Source: Methylococcaceae bacterium
GTDB lineage: Bacteria > Pseudomonadota > Gammaproteobacteria > Methylococcales > Methylomonadaceae
Assembly (NCBI GenBank): GCA_006844705.1
Contig: SPJS01000064.1
Coordinates: forward strand, 62,001 to 126,000
Length of the DNA stretch: 64,000 nt
Reading direction: 5' to 3'
Below are positions 36,264 to 45,897 of the stretch, one piece after another. A program made the translations under genes and the position numbers. The notes under the pieces were generated by a model. The model was not told where the DNA came from, ran no database searches, and saw nothing but the letters and a program-made list of their open reading frames with translations. Positions within the stretch are counted from its first letter, which is position 1. Each line of letters begins with the position of its first letter.

Positions 36264-37300
36264 GAATTTTCTACGGAGTCCAAGGGACTGGAAATGGCCA
36301 TATTACCCGTGCCAGGGTTATGGCAAAAAAACTATACACAGCTGGCTTTGATGTTACATTTCAATTTACTGGACGCCCGGAGCATAAATATTTCGATATG
36401 GATGTTTTTGAGCAATTTCAGTTTAAAGAAGGGCTCACATTTAATACAAACAAAGGGCAGGTTAGCTATTTAAAAACAGCAATTGAAGCCAAGCCAATGG
36501 TTTTTTACAAAGATGTCAAGTCACTAGATTTTAGTGAGTTTGACTTGATTCTTTGTGATTACGAACCTATTACTGCCTGGGCAGGGAAAAAGCAAAAAAA
36601 ACAAGTGATAGGTGTAGGTCATCAATACGCTTTTGATCACGAAATACCGCGTGTAAAGACAGATCCCCTGGCTGATGTGATTATGCGTAATTTTGCGCCG
36701 GTTGATGTTGGGATCGGATTGCACTGGCATCATTTTGGTCAACCTATTTTACCTCCAATTATCGAAACGCTTCCCGTTCCGAAGGATATCAAGAAAGATA
36801 AAATTGTTGTTTATCTACCTTTTGAGGATCCGAATGATGTCGTTGAATATTTGGAGCCATTTAAGGAATACGAGTTTCATTTATATGCGGCAACGCCTTT
36901 GAAAAGAAGTTTTGAGCATATTATTCATCACCCATTATCCAGAGAAGGCTTTCATCAAGATTTAAAAAATTGTGTAGGGATAATAAGTAATGCCGGATTT
37001 GAGTTGGCAAGTGAATCGTTGCAAATGGGGAAAAAAATCCTGGCTAAACCTTTGCACTCTCAAATGGAGCAGTTATCTAATGCCGAGGCATTGAGCCAGC
37101 TGGGCTACGGGGACACAATGATAGATTTATCTACTCAAGCAATTGCAAAATGGTTGGAAAAAGATCAGTCTGTTCAAGTAAATTACCCTGATGTTGCACA
37201 AATATTAGTAGATTGGATCAAACAAGGTATGGAAAAAATTGATCAGGAATTTATTAAATTTGTGTGGGATCAGGTTGAAGTATCGACACTTAAAACCTGA
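36260..37300 (+). CDS. MJ1255/VC2487 family glycosyltransferase
   Basis: This 346-residue predicted glycosyltransferase has a GT-B-like fold: MRIFYGVQGTGNGHITRARVMAK at the start, the inter-domain segment DLILCDYEPITAWAG, and the acceptor/donor-domain sequence GIISNAGFELASESLQMGKKILAKP, resembling the NAG(x)E region of UDP-sugar enzymes such as MurG and MGDG synthases. The family is broadly found but poorly characterised. It is coupled to a PAP2 phosphatase under a Pho-box-like promoter. Glycolipid synthesis during phosphate limitation is a reasonable hypothesis; other surface glycans are possible. Confidence 0.8.
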   Translation: MRIFYGVQGTGNGHITRARVMAKKLYTAGFDVTFQFTGRPEHKYFDMDVFEQFQFKEGLTFNTNKGQVSYLKTAIEAKPMVFYKDVKSLDFSEFDLILCDYEPITAWAGKKQKKQVIGVGHQYAFDHEIPRVKTDPLADVIMRNFAPVDVGIGLHWHHFGQPILPPIIETLPVPKDIKKDKIVVYLPFEDPNDVVEYLEPFKEYEFHLYAATPLKRSFEHIIHHPLSREGFHQDLKNCVGIISNAGFELASESLQMGKKILAKPLHSQMEQLSNAEALSQLGYGDTMIDLSTQAIAKWLEKDQSVQVNYPDVAQILVDWIKQGMEKIDQEFIKFVWDQVEVSTLKT

Positions 37301-37315
37301 AGTCATTCCCCCGCT

Positions 37316-37425
37316 AGCAGGCTGCTGAAAAACTATTGCGCTTGCCATTAAAACCTGTAAACGGCGCTTTTTCATCACTATTGCCTTGTCTTGATTGTGC
37401 TCTTAACGTTTTTCAACAAGCTGCT
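37316..37425 (-). repeat. Dispersed intergenic repeat, copy 2 (imperfect terminal inverted repeats)
   Basis: The 110-bp element has AGCAGGCTGCTGAAAAAC at one end and GTTTTTCAACAAGCTGCT at the other, an imperfect inverted repeat. Its interior (37371-37386, minus strand AGGCAATAGTGATGAA) matches copy 1 at 15718-15733 exactly. It lies between the convergent glycosyltransferase gene and the repeat-protein gene. Confidence 0.7.
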
Positions 37426-37442
37426 CGTAGGGGCAATTCTGG

Positions 37443-37976
37443 TTAAAGAGTGTGTTTTTTATTGAACTCAGAAATTAAGTCAACAGGTTTTTTCTTCTTG
37501 TTTGTTTTATTTAATACATAAACCAGTGTTTCGCCTTTAGGGCCCGCCCCGATTTGAGTAAAGCGATAGGGTGCTTCACCTACCTTCAAAAATGATTGTA
37601 GGTCTTCCCATTCGCTGAAAACATAAATTCTGCCGTCTTTTCTGACTTCCCCATAAAAGCCAGTGTCTATCCCGTTAGCTATCCCGTCATACATGGAAAC
37701 AGAGCCGATGCCAGAACGCATTTTCTTGTCCTTTTTTTGCAGACCAAAGACAATGGTTTCGCCATTTTGTCCTGCACCTATTCGAGTCAGTCTGTAAGCC
37801 GTTTCTCCAACATTGATAAAGCTTTGATATGTCTTAAAGTCATCAAAGATATACACTCTTCCTTCTTTAAAGACCTGGTAATAATCATTCGTGTTATAGA
37901 AAGGTTCACAAAAGGCAGCTGTGCTGACAGTGAGAGCAGCAATAAAACAGGAAAGTCTAATTTTGTTAAGAATCAT
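37443..37976 (-). CDS. Secreted protein with internal duplication, function unknown
   Basis: I do not recognise this 177-residue protein. It has a signal peptide (cleavage near AAFCEP) and two tandem copies of a roughly 55-residue unit. Copy one includes GRVYIFDDFKTYQSFINVGE and LTRIGAGQNGETIVFGL; copy two includes GRIYVFSEWEDLQSFLKVGE and FTQIGAGPKGETLVYVL. The linker holds KMRSGIGSVSMYDGIANG. The tail is lysine-rich. It is transcribed alone, divergent from pstS, with which it shares a 200-bp upstream region containing the pst Pho box. Role in phosphate acquisition is possible but unsupported beyond position. Confidence 0.7.
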   Translation of the reverse strand: MILNKIRLSCFIAALTVSTAAFCEPFYNTNDYYQVFKEGRVYIFDDFKTYQSFINVGETAYRLTRIGAGQNGETIVFGLQKKDKKMRSGIGSVSMYDGIANGIDTGFYGEVRKDGRIYVFSEWEDLQSFLKVGEAPYRFTQIGAGPKGETLVYVLNKTNKKKKPVDLISEFNKKHTL

Positions 37977-38093
37977 AAATATTTTCCAGCTAGGTTATTA
38001 TTTTAAGATGTTAGTGAGATTATAGAGGAAATTTTTTACAGTAGAATCTGTTTTGATTAGCGGGATATAAAAGAAAAAGTGTGCACCTGATGA

Positions 38094-38128
38094 CTTGTCA
38101 TAAATCTGTAATATTTTATTAATACTAT
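38094..38128 (+). promoter_or_regulatory. Pho box and promoter of pstS
   Basis: CTTGTCATAAATCTGTAAT (38094-38112) matches the PhoB consensus well, with TGTCAT at 38096 and TGTAAT at 38107, 11 bp apart. TACTAT at 38123-38128 follows after 10 bp, the spacing expected of a PhoB-activated promoter. Confidence 0.8.
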
Positions 38129-38178
38129 TGTCACCCTTTATCTTCACAATCGTAACGATTTTAATATTGAGAAACCAT

Positions 38179-39165
38179 ATGAAGAATTTGAATAATGCAA
38201 AGCGCTTAATCTCAGGATTAAGTTTTTCCTCAATACTGTTTTTTTCAGCATCATCAGGTGCAGTGCAAACAGTAGATGAAGGGGTTCCAGAGTATCAAAA
38301 AGCCAGTGGGATTTCTGGAAATTTGTCCAGTGTTGGATCGGATACATTGGCAAATCTGATGACATTGTGGGCAGAGGAATTTAAACGACTCTATCCTAAT
38401 GTAAATATTCAAATTCAGGCGGCAGGATCTTCAACTGCGCCACCGGCATTAACAGAAGCAACTTCAAACCTTGGCCCTATGAGCCGTAAAATGAAGGATA
38501 AAGAACGTGATGCATTTGAAAAGAAGTACGGGTATAAACCAACAGCAATTCCTGTGGCGATTGATGCTTTGGCCGTCTATGTAAATAAAGAAAACCCTAT
38601 TGAGGGGTTGTCAATTCCACAAGTTGACGCCATCATGTCTTCTACCCGTAAATGTGGATATGACTCTGATATTACCAAGTGGGGACAGACGGGGCTGGAA
38701 GGGGCCTGGGGTGATAAAACAATCCAGTTATATGGTCGTAATTCTGTTTCTGGTACCTATGGTTACTTTAAGAAGAAGGCGCTTTGTAAAGGTGATTTCA
38801 AAAGCAATGTGAATGAGCAGCCTGGCTCAGCATCTGTTGTTCAGTCAGTGACGTCTTCTATGAATGGTATTGGTTACTCCGGCATTGGATACAAGACGTC
38901 AGGTGTCAAAGCTGTGCCTTTGGCTAAGAAGCATGGCGGCGATTACGTTGAGGCCACACCGGCAAATGCAGTCGCTGGAAAATACCCACTTGCCAGATTT
39001 TTATATGTTTATGTCAACAAACAACCTAATAGACCGTTGCCACCGTTAGAAGGTGAATTTATCAAAATGGTTTTATCCAAGGTTGGTCAACAAGTCGTTA
39101 TTAAGGATGGCTATATTCCATTGCCTGAGAATGTTGTGGAAAAAGTATTGAAATCGGTCGAATAA
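38179..39165 (+). CDS. pstS: Phosphate ABC transporter substrate-binding protein PstS
   Basis: This 328-residue periplasmic phosphate-binding protein has a signal peptide (hydrophobic core [19 protein letters not shown]). The phosphate-binding signatures are [40 protein letters not shown] and [13 protein letters not shown]. It is the family common in Pseudomonas and allied bacteria rather than E. coli PstS. The ATG at 38179 is preferred to an upstream frame extension. A Pho box and promoter lie about 50-85 bp upstream; a terminator hairpin separates it from pstC, probably giving excess binding protein over permease. Confidence 0.93.
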   Translation: MKNLNNAKRLISGLSFSSILFFSASSGAVQTVDEGVPEYQKASGISGNLSSVGSDTLANLMTLWAEEFKRLYPNVNIQIQAAGSSTAPPALTEATSNLGPMSRKMKDKERDAFEKKYGYKPTAIPVAIDALAVYVNKENPIEGLSIPQVDAIMSSTRKCGYDSDITKWGQTGLEGAWGDKTIQLYGRNSVSGTYGYFKKKALCKGDFKSNVNEQPGSASVVQSVTSSMNGIGYSGIGYKTSGVKAVPLAKKHGGDYVEATPANAVAGKYPLARFLYVYVNKQPNRPLPPLEGEFIKMVLSKVGQQVVIKDGYIPLPENVVEKVLKSVE

Positions 39166-39173
39166 TCACTAAA

Positions 39174-39202
39174 TAAAAAGAGGGCAAGGATGCCTTCTTT
39201 TT
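39174..39202 (+). terminator. Hairpin terminator or attenuator between pstS and pstC
   Basis: AAGAGGGCA and TGCCTTCTT form a 9-bp stem (one G-T pair) with a 4-nt AGGA loop, flanked by an A-run before and a T-run after. Located just past pstS, it likely reduces read-through into pstCAB-phoU. Confidence 0.8.
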
Positions 39203-39389
39203 ATGTGATATTGCCGCTAATGAGGATCGTTAGTCACTGGGGCTTGAAAATGTTTTTAAGTTTCTAAGATTTAGGAATTGTAGGATAATACCGTTTGCTG
39301 GTGTGTTCAGGTTGTATCCAGTTATTTACGTTTCATCCTTTCTGTGTAGTGCAGAAATTATTCAAATAATAATACGTCTTGAAAATTTA

Positions 39390-41633
39390 ATGTCTCATTC
39401 AACTTCTGTAAATGTGTTTTATCAGAAATGGCGTTTGATAAAAGACCAATTAATCCGTTATGGCGTCGTCGCGGGTGGATTGGGTGTGATTGTTGCCATA
39501 TTACTGATTTTCTTTTACTTGCTTTATGTCGTTTTTCCATTATTTTTATCAGCTAATGTTGAAGCGCATGCAGATTATAGCCTGCCTGAGCAAACGCTTG
39601 GCAAAACGCTATTCATGGCGATGGAAGAGCAAAATGAAATTGCCGTTCGTTTTACTGACCAGGGCAAATCGGTTTTTTTCGACGTAAAAAGCGGAAAAAC
39701 CTTATTAACTGAATCTTTTACTGTCCCAGAAGATGTACACATCACCAGTTTTAACCCTGGTCGTTTTGACAAGGGGGTGGTTATCTATGGGCTTTCCGAT
39801 GGCCGTGTTTTGGTTGCAAAACATAAATATAAAATAAGTTATCCGAATGATGTACGAAAAATAACGCCAATACTGGAGTTTCCCCTGGGAAATGAACCTG
39901 TTCAGGTTGCTGAGCCAGGTGAACAACTGACCAACGTGGCCATTCGTCATGGTGAAGAGCAAACCACCATCATTGCCCAAACTGAGGAAAAACTATATGT
40001 CACCAATTTTGCCAAAGAAGACGCCCTGTTTGCCGATGAGGACAGTTTGCGGCAGACTGAGAGTCAGGTTGAGCTTAATGATCCGGTACACTTTATCCTA
40101 TTAGATAAAGAGCAACGTAATGTGTATTTACTTACCAAGGCTGGTGCGCTGACGTTATTGGACATAAGCGATAAAGAAACGCCACAACGCATTGAAAAAG
40201 TAAATGTTCTTAAGCATGGGGATATGGTAACTTCAGTTGAATTTCTTACGGGTGAGTTGTCACTCTTGATTGGTGATTCTACCGGGCTTGTTTCGCAATG
40301 GAGTATTGTGCGTGATGACCACAATCAATTGAATTTAACGCGATTAAGACAGTTTAAAGTGTCCGAGTCATCTGTCATGGTGATTGCACCGGAACAAAGA
40401 CGTAAAGGTTTTGTAACCACGGATATCTTGGGATATGTTGGAATCTATCACTCTACCGCAGAAAGAAAACTGATTAATCAGCAGGTTAGAAACGCCGCGC
40501 CAGTGGCTATGGCATTGTCCCCAAGAGCGAATGCATTTTTGCTGGAAACAGAGTCAGGGCGTGTAGACTTCTGGCATATTGATAATGAACACCCTGACGT
40601 GTCATGGTCATCGATTTGGGGAAAAGTCTGGTATGAAAGTTATCCAAAACCAGATTATATCTGGCAGTCTTCATCCGCAAGTAATGACTTTGAACCAAAA
40701 ATGAGTCTGACCCCTCTGGTGTTTGGTACCTTGAAAGCTGCGTTTTACGCCATGATTGTCGCCATACCGTTAGCCCTAATGGGAGCCATCTATACCGCTT
40801 ATTTTATGGCGCCGGAAATGCGGCAACTGGTTAAGCCCAGTATTGAGATCATGGAAGCGTTGCCAACCGTGATTCTTGGTTTTTTAGCGGGCTTGTGGTT
40901 GGCGCCTTTCGTAGAAGAAAACCTGGTTGGCATGTTCTCATTCCTGGTCGTTGTTCCTGTCTCTGTCATATTGTTTGCTTATTTCTGGCGCTTCATATTG
41001 CCAAAAAAATATCAACAACGGGTGCCGGAGGGATGGGATGCCGCAGTTTTAGTGCCTGTTTTAATTATCAGCACATTAATATCATTCGCAGTCAGTCCGA
41101 CAATTGAAACCTGGTTTTTCTCGGGCAATATGCAAATCTGGATGAGCCGTGAGCTGGGTGTCGGTTATGATCAGCGAAACTCCCTCGTCGTAGGTATTGC
41201 GATGGGATTTGCTGTGATCCCTACCATTTTTTCAATTGCGGAAGATGCCATCTTTAGCGTACCAAAACATTTAACGACAGGCTCTTTGGCGCTGGGAGCA
41301 ACGCCCTGGCAGACGATGACCAAAGTGGTGTTGTTGACAGCCAGCCCGGGGATATTTTCAGCAGTAATGATTGGCTTTGGGCGTGCAGTTGGTGAAACCA
41401 TGATTGTGCTGATGGCGACAGGAAATACGCCTGTCATGGATCTGAGTATCTTCCAGGGAATGCGTACCTTATCGGCAAATATTGCAGTTGAAATGCCCGA
41501 GTCAGAAGTCGACAGTACCCATTACCGGGTACTGTTTCTGGCAGCACTGGTGTTATTCATGTTCACCTTCGTATTTAATACCGCAGCCGAATTAGTACGT
41601 CAAAATCTTCGTCAAAAATACAGTTCATTATGA
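39390..41633 (+). CDS. pstC: Phosphate ABC transporter permease PstC (long form)
   Basis: This 747-residue permease is much longer than E. coli PstC (about 320). TM1 (residues about 30-52) is followed by a periplasmic domain of about 400 residues with beta-propeller-like repeats (GLSDGRVLVAKHK; LLIGDSTGLVSQWSI). The C-terminal permease domain has ALPTVILGFLAGLWLAP and the cytoplasmic EAA-type loop [18 protein letters not shown]. Such long PstC proteins are typical of Pseudomonas-like bacteria. The ATG at 39390 begins just before TM1; no ribosome site is obvious. It overlaps pstA by four bases. Confidence 0.92.
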   Translation: MSHSTSVNVFYQKWRLIKDQLIRYGVVAGGLGVIVAILLIFFYLLYVVFPLFLSANVEAHADYSLPEQTLGKTLFMAMEEQNEIAVRFTDQGKSVFFDVKSGKTLLTESFTVPEDVHITSFNPGRFDKGVVIYGLSDGRVLVAKHKYKISYPNDVRKITPILEFPLGNEPVQVAEPGEQLTNVAIRHGEEQTTIIAQTEEKLYVTNFAKEDALFADEDSLRQTESQVELNDPVHFILLDKEQRNVYLLTKAGALTLLDISDKETPQRIEKVNVLKHGDMVTSVEFLTGELSLLIGDSTGLVSQWSIVRDDHNQLNLTRLRQFKVSESSVMVIAPEQRRKGFVTTDILGYVGIYHSTAERKLINQQVRNAAPVAMALSPRANAFLLETESGRVDFWHIDNEHPDVSWSSIWGKVWYESYPKPDYIWQSSSASNDFEPKMSLTPLVFGTLKAAFYAMIVAIPLALMGAIYTAYFMAPEMRQLVKPSIEIMEALPTVILGFLAGLWLAPFVEENLVGMFSFLVVVPVSVILFAYFWRFILPKKYQQRVPEGWDAAVLVPVLIISTLISFAVSPTIETWFFSGNMQIWMSRELGVGYDQRNSLVVGIAMGFAVIPTIFSIAEDAIFSVPKHLTTGSLALGATPWQTMTKVVLLTASPGIFSAVMIGFGRAVGETMIVLMATGNTPVMDLSIFQGMRTLSANIAVEMPESEVDSTHYRVLFLAALVLFMFTFVFNTAAELVRQNLRQKYSSL

Positions 41634-43282
41634 TTAAAGAATGGATTAAAAGTGGTTCGCCCTGGATCTGGTTAACAGCCTCAGCAGTCAGTGCATGTTT
41701 GATACTGGTGTTTGGATTGTTGTTACTGATCGCTTTTAGAGGGCTCGGTCATTTCTGGCCTGTTGACATTGTAGAGTTTCGCTATGATGAAGGTCAGGGA
41801 GAAACCTTGATTGCTGGGGAGCTGGTTGATTCAGCCATTATGACAGCGGCTCAAGCCAAAGATGCGGGCTATAAACTGGCTGAGGATGAAGACTTTTTAG
41901 AGCAGCGCCTGATTAAGGTCGGTAATAGAGATTTAACCGGTCTTGATTTTCGTTGGGTACAGGCCAGGTTTATCAAGGGGCAGGGGCTTCCCTCGGAGCT
42001 CGTGACAATAGAAAGACGTGAATGGGGCAATTTCTATGGCCGCATATTAGAATTAAGAGAAAACCAGAACACAATCGCCAAAAATGGCGAAGCGTTTGAA
42101 CAGTCTGAACAAAGATTGAAGCGCGCTTTAAAGTTACATGCGCATATTGAGCACATTCAGAAAAAAGACGTTGGAGCCATCAATTTTGCGTTGGAAAGGT
42201 TGCGTCTGAAACAGCGCAGATTAGAGCTGGATGGCGAATGGTCCGAGGTCATTCAGCATCAATTTGCTAAACAAAGAAGTCAACTGGATAAAGACTATGC
42301 TGTTTTGCAGGAGCAAATGGATAGCTTAAACAAGCAAATTCGGCGCGACAGTATTTTGGTGCAAGCGGCACACGGTCAAACTCTGGAGGTTGGTTTATAC
42401 AACATAGTGCGTATGATCCAACCCAATGCCATGAGTTTGACAGATAAAATGCTGGAATACATCAGCAAATTCATTGAATTTATCTGGGCTGACCCGCGCG
42501 AAGCGAATACTGAAGGCGGTATTTTTCCGGCGATTTTTGGCACCATTATGATGGTGATGTTGATGTCCGTGATTGTTACCCCTTTTGGCGTGATTGCTGC
42601 CGTCTATTTACGTGAATACGCCCCTCAGGGACTGGTGACCCGAATTATCCGAATTTCTGTCAATAATCTGGCCGGAGTGCCATCTATCGTCTATGGTGTA
42701 TTCGGTCTGGGTTTTTTTGTGTATATTCTTGGCGGCAACATTGATCAGTTATTTTATCCGGAAGCGGCACCCGCGCCCGTATTTGGTACGCCAGGACTTA
42801 TGTGGGCATCATTTACCCTGGCATTATTAACCTTGCCCGTTGTTATTGTTTCTACCGAAGAGGGCTTGTCGCGTATTCCCAAATCTATACGGGAAGGGAG
42901 TCTGGCATTGGGGGCAACCAAGGCAGAAACATTATGGAAAACTGTGTTACCCATGGCCAGCCCAGCCATGATGACCGGGTTAATCCTGGCGGTGGCGCGT
43001 GCTGCGGGTGAAGTAGCACCCTTGATGCTGGTGGGCGTAGTTAAATTGGCTCCGACCTTGCCGTTAGATGGAAACTTTCCGTTTTTTCATCTGGACAGAA
43101 AGTTTATGCACCTAGGTTTTCACATTTATGATGTCGGTTTCCAGAGCCCGAATGTTGAAGCTGCACGACCGTTGGTTTATGCAACGTCATTATTATTAGT
43201 CATTGTGATTGTTGCACTGAACATTTTTGCAGTCAGAATCAGGAATCAATTGCGCGAAAAATATCGAGCATTGGAAAATTAA
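41630..43282 (+). CDS. pstA: Phosphate ABC transporter permease PstA (long form)
   Basis: This 550-residue inner-membrane permease forms the channel with PstC. TM1 (about 15-40) is followed by a periplasmic insert of 240 residues with a predicted coiled coil (about 140-245, [36 protein letters not shown]). The permease domain has [25 protein letters not shown] sequence and the EAA loop [19 protein letters not shown]. It starts inside the pstC stop (ATGA). The long insert parallels that of PstC. Confidence 0.93.
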   Translation: MIKEWIKSGSPWIWLTASAVSACLILVFGLLLLIAFRGLGHFWPVDIVEFRYDEGQGETLIAGELVDSAIMTAAQAKDAGYKLAEDEDFLEQRLIKVGNRDLTGLDFRWVQARFIKGQGLPSELVTIERREWGNFYGRILELRENQNTIAKNGEAFEQSEQRLKRALKLHAHIEHIQKKDVGAINFALERLRLKQRRLELDGEWSEVIQHQFAKQRSQLDKDYAVLQEQMDSLNKQIRRDSILVQAAHGQTLEVGLYNIVRMIQPNAMSLTDKMLEYISKFIEFIWADPREANTEGGIFPAIFGTIMMVMLMSVIVTPFGVIAAVYLREYAPQGLVTRIIRISVNNLAGVPSIVYGVFGLGFFVYILGGNIDQLFYPEAAPAPVFGTPGLMWASFTLALLTLPVVIVSTEEGLSRIPKSIREGSLALGATKAETLWKTVLPMASPAMMTGLILAVARAAGEVAPLMLVGVVKLAPTLPLDGNFPFFHLDRKFMHLGFHIYDVGFQSPNVEAARPLVYATSLLLVIVIVALNIFAVRIRNQLREKYRALEN

Positions 43283-43292
43283 ATATACACTT

Positions 43293-44156
43293 ATGGATGA
43301 CTCAGAAATTACTCCGGAAAAAGAAATGACAGAGCAAACGCGTACACATGCTATCGATATCAATGCATTAGCCAGAAAAAATGATAAAGAGCAAGGTGAG
43401 CTTGATTTTTGCTTGAAGGTGAAAAACCTGAATTTATTTTATGGTGATCAGCAAGCCTTATTTGACATAAATATGGAAATGGCCAAAAAGAGGGTGACGG
43501 CATATATTGGCCCCAGTGGTTGTGGAAAATCTACATTACTACGCTGCATTAACCGTATGAATGATCTGGTTGATATAGCGCGGATAAATGGACAGGTATT
43601 TTTGGAAGGCAATGATGTTTATGATAAGTCGGTCAATGTGGCTGATTTGCGTCGAAAAGTAGGCATGGTATTTCAAAAACCCAATCCTTTTCCCAAGACG
43701 ATTTATGAAAATGTGGCTTATGGGTTAAGAATTCAAGGTGTAAAAGATCGACGCGTACTGGATGAAGCCGTTGAAAAATCTTTGCGGGGTGCGGCATTGT
43801 GGGATGAAGTGAAAGATCGGCTGGATGATAATGCATTAGGCTTGTCTGGTGGTCAACAACAAAGGCTCGTGATTGCTCGAGCTATTGCGATAGAGCCGGA
43901 GGTCTTGCTACTTGATGAGCCGGCTTCGGCTCTTGATCCGATTTCAACCTTAAAGATTGAAGAATTAATCAACGACTTGAAGGAAGATTACACCATCGTT
44001 ATCGTGACCCATAATATGCAACAGGCGGCGCGGGTTTCGGACTATACTGCATTCATGTACATGGGCGAATTGATTGAATTTGGTGAAACTAGTGAGTTGT
44101 TTACCAATCCAAAGAAAAAACAGACGGAAGATTATATTACCGGTCGTTACGGTTAA
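43293..44156 (+). CDS. pstB: Phosphate ABC transporter ATP-binding protein PstB
   Basis: This 287-residue ATPase powers phosphate import. Walker [11 protein letters not shown]-loop [16 protein letters not shown], signature [14 protein letters not shown], Walker [13 protein letters not shown] and the H-loop IVTHN are all intact. The N-terminus carries about 45 extra residues before the ATPase core; an alternative start at 43326, preceded by GGAAAAAG, would shorten it by 11 residues. It lies 10 bp after pstA. Confidence 0.96.
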   Translation: MDDSEITPEKEMTEQTRTHAIDINALARKNDKEQGELDFCLKVKNLNLFYGDQQALFDINMEMAKKRVTAYIGPSGCGKSTLLRCINRMNDLVDIARINGQVFLEGNDVYDKSVNVADLRRKVGMVFQKPNPFPKTIYENVAYGLRIQGVKDRRVLDEAVEKSLRGAALWDEVKDRLDDNALGLSGGQQQRLVIARAIAIEPEVLLLDEPASALDPISTLKIEELINDLKEDYTIVIVTHNMQQAARVSDYTAFMYMGELIEFGETSELFTNPKKKQTEDYITGRYG

Positions 44157-44210
44157 ATTCTTTTCTGTGCTTCGATAAATATGTTGGCAGTCTTGGTCAG
44201 AGGATAACAA

Positions 44211-44927
44211 ATGGATAACAAAAATTTAGGCCACCACATTTCCCGTCAATTTAATCAAGAAATTGATGGTATTCGTAACAAAGTCTTGGCAATGGGAGGG
44301 CTGGTTGCTGATCAGATTGATCTGGCAGCAAAATCGTTTATCCAGAGTGATTTGGAAATGGCGGAAAAGGTGATTCAACAGGATGAACTGGTGAATAACC
44401 TTGAGATGAATATTGATCAAGAATGTACCGAAATTTTGGCAAAGAGACAGCCAGCTGCATTTGATTTAAGAATGCTGATTGCCACGATAAAAGCGATCAC
44501 AGACCTGGAACGTATTGGTGATGAAGCAGCACGTATCTCAAAAATGACTATTCGGCTGGAAAATACCGAATACTATCATGATCAATTTCATGAAATTCAG
44601 CATCTATTGGACATGGTTAAAAGCATGTTGAATGGGGCTCTGGATTCCTTTGCGCGTTTAGATGTGCATGATCTGGCGCAAATTACCGGCAAGGACCTAA
44701 AGGTCGATCGCGAATATGCCAGCATTGTGCGTCAGTTGATCACCAAGATGATGGAAGATCCTCGCAATATTACGCGAACACTGGATATTTTATGGGTGGC
44801 CCGGGCATTGGAAAGAATCGGTGATCATTCCTGTAATATTTGCGAACATGTCATTTATATGGTTCAGGGCGAAGATGTGCGTCATTTGAGCCAGGATGAA
44901 CTGGAAAAGGTGTTGCAACAGAATTAA
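44211..44927 (+). CDS. phoU: Phosphate signalling protein PhoU
   Basis: PhoU links the Pst transporter to the PhoR/PhoB two-component system and restrains phosphate uptake. The 238-residue, all-helical protein has two repeats with the metal-binding EXXXD-type motifs (AITDLERIGDEAARI and VARALERIGDHSCNIC). Start ATG 44211 follows AGAGGA. It closes the pstSCAB-phoU array; phoB and phoR are not in the window. Confidence 0.96.
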   Translation: MDNKNLGHHISRQFNQEIDGIRNKVLAMGGLVADQIDLAAKSFIQSDLEMAEKVIQQDELVNNLEMNIDQECTEILAKRQPAAFDLRMLIATIKAITDLERIGDEAARISKMTIRLENTEYYHDQFHEIQHLLDMVKSMLNGALDSFARLDVHDLAQITGKDLKVDREYASIVRQLITKMMEDPRNITRTLDILWVARALERIGDHSCNICEHVIYMVQGEDVRHLSQDELEKVLQQN

Positions 44928-44996
44928 ATGTGTTGAACATTGTTCATGAAAAATGCTCTCAACAATGATCGTTTTTAATCATGCAAAGGAGAGGGG

Positions 44997-45863
44997 ATGG
45001 GGCGATATGATGAACAACAAAGTGGCAATTCACTAAACACCCTTTTTATTTGGGGCTTTCTCATTATTATCCTGGCAGCAGCAGGATATTATTTTTTCAC
45101 TCAACAGAGTGCTCCTCAGGATTCTGCACATATTCAGAAACTGGAACTACCCATTCCAGTAGAAATCGCTAAGCGACCTGCAACGGTGCCCGGTAAAGAG
45201 GAAACTCTGGTTGCAGAGCCGCATCAAGATCCGGATCTTATAGACCAGACCCGGCAGCAACTTTTTTCAGAGTTATCATCAATCGATGGGCAGGATGCTC
45301 AAGTGCGTAAGTTTTTTCAGTTTTATTCGGCAGACCTGTTACCGATGGCGCAGGCAGATGAATTGCTGAAAAAGATGACCCGTATTTTTAATGATTTTGC
45401 GCAAGGACAAAGGCAAAACAAGCATATGCGTGACTTCACATTGTCCTCTCCCTTTATGGCACAGAAGTCAGGAAACCAATGGATTATTGCACAACAAAAT
45501 TATGCAAGATACGATGCATTAATTAATGGGCTGCTAGTTATTGATGATGCACTCTGGCTGCATGCATATACGTTTTTTAAACCGCATTTGCAAAAAAACT
45601 ATGCAGAATTTGGTTATCCGGAACATTACACACTTGAAGATATGCTACAAAAAGCAGCGGCAGAGATCATAGCAACGCCACAGGTGCAGGGTAATCATGC
45701 GCTGGTCAAGCATGGCGTGCTGTACAAATTTGCTGATGCTGAACTGGAAAGCCTTAGCCCTGTGCAAAAACAAGTGATACGCATGGGCCCGGAGAACAGT
45801 CAAAAACTCAAGCAAAAGCTGCGACAGGTGATGCAGTTGCTTGCTGCTCAAGTGAAGGAATAA
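44997..45863 (+). CDS. DUF3014 membrane-anchored protein
   Basis: This 288-residue protein has a single N-terminal transmembrane segment (LFIWGFLIIILAAAGYYFF, about 16-34), a proline-rich linker (35-75) and a helical periplasmic domain with QWIIAQQNYARYDALINGL and LQKNYAEFGYP, matching DUF3014. No catalytic motif is visible. The start has GGAGAGGGG upstream, spaced closely. It follows phoU by 70 bp in the same direction and could be co-transcribed, though the family is not known to be phosphate-related. Confidence 0.8.
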   Translation: MGRYDEQQSGNSLNTLFIWGFLIIILAAAGYYFFTQQSAPQDSAHIQKLELPIPVEIAKRPATVPGKEETLVAEPHQDPDLIDQTRQQLFSELSSIDGQDAQVRKFFQFYSADLLPMAQADELLKKMTRIFNDFAQGQRQNKHMRDFTLSSPFMAQKSGNQWIIAQQNYARYDALINGLLVIDDALWLHAYTFFKPHLQKNYAEFGYPEHYTLEDMLQKAAAEIIATPQVQGNHALVKHGVLYKFADAELESLSPVQKQVIRMGPENSQKLKQKLRQVMQLLAAQVKE

Positions 45864-45897
45864 TGCCCGGAAGTTTCTTGCCTGCCGGACATTTGGT

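Noticed and set aside
44939..44967. Terminator after phoU (CATTGTT/AACAATG)
   Set aside because: The 7-bp AT-rich stem with a 15-nt loop is too weak and the T-run is offset.
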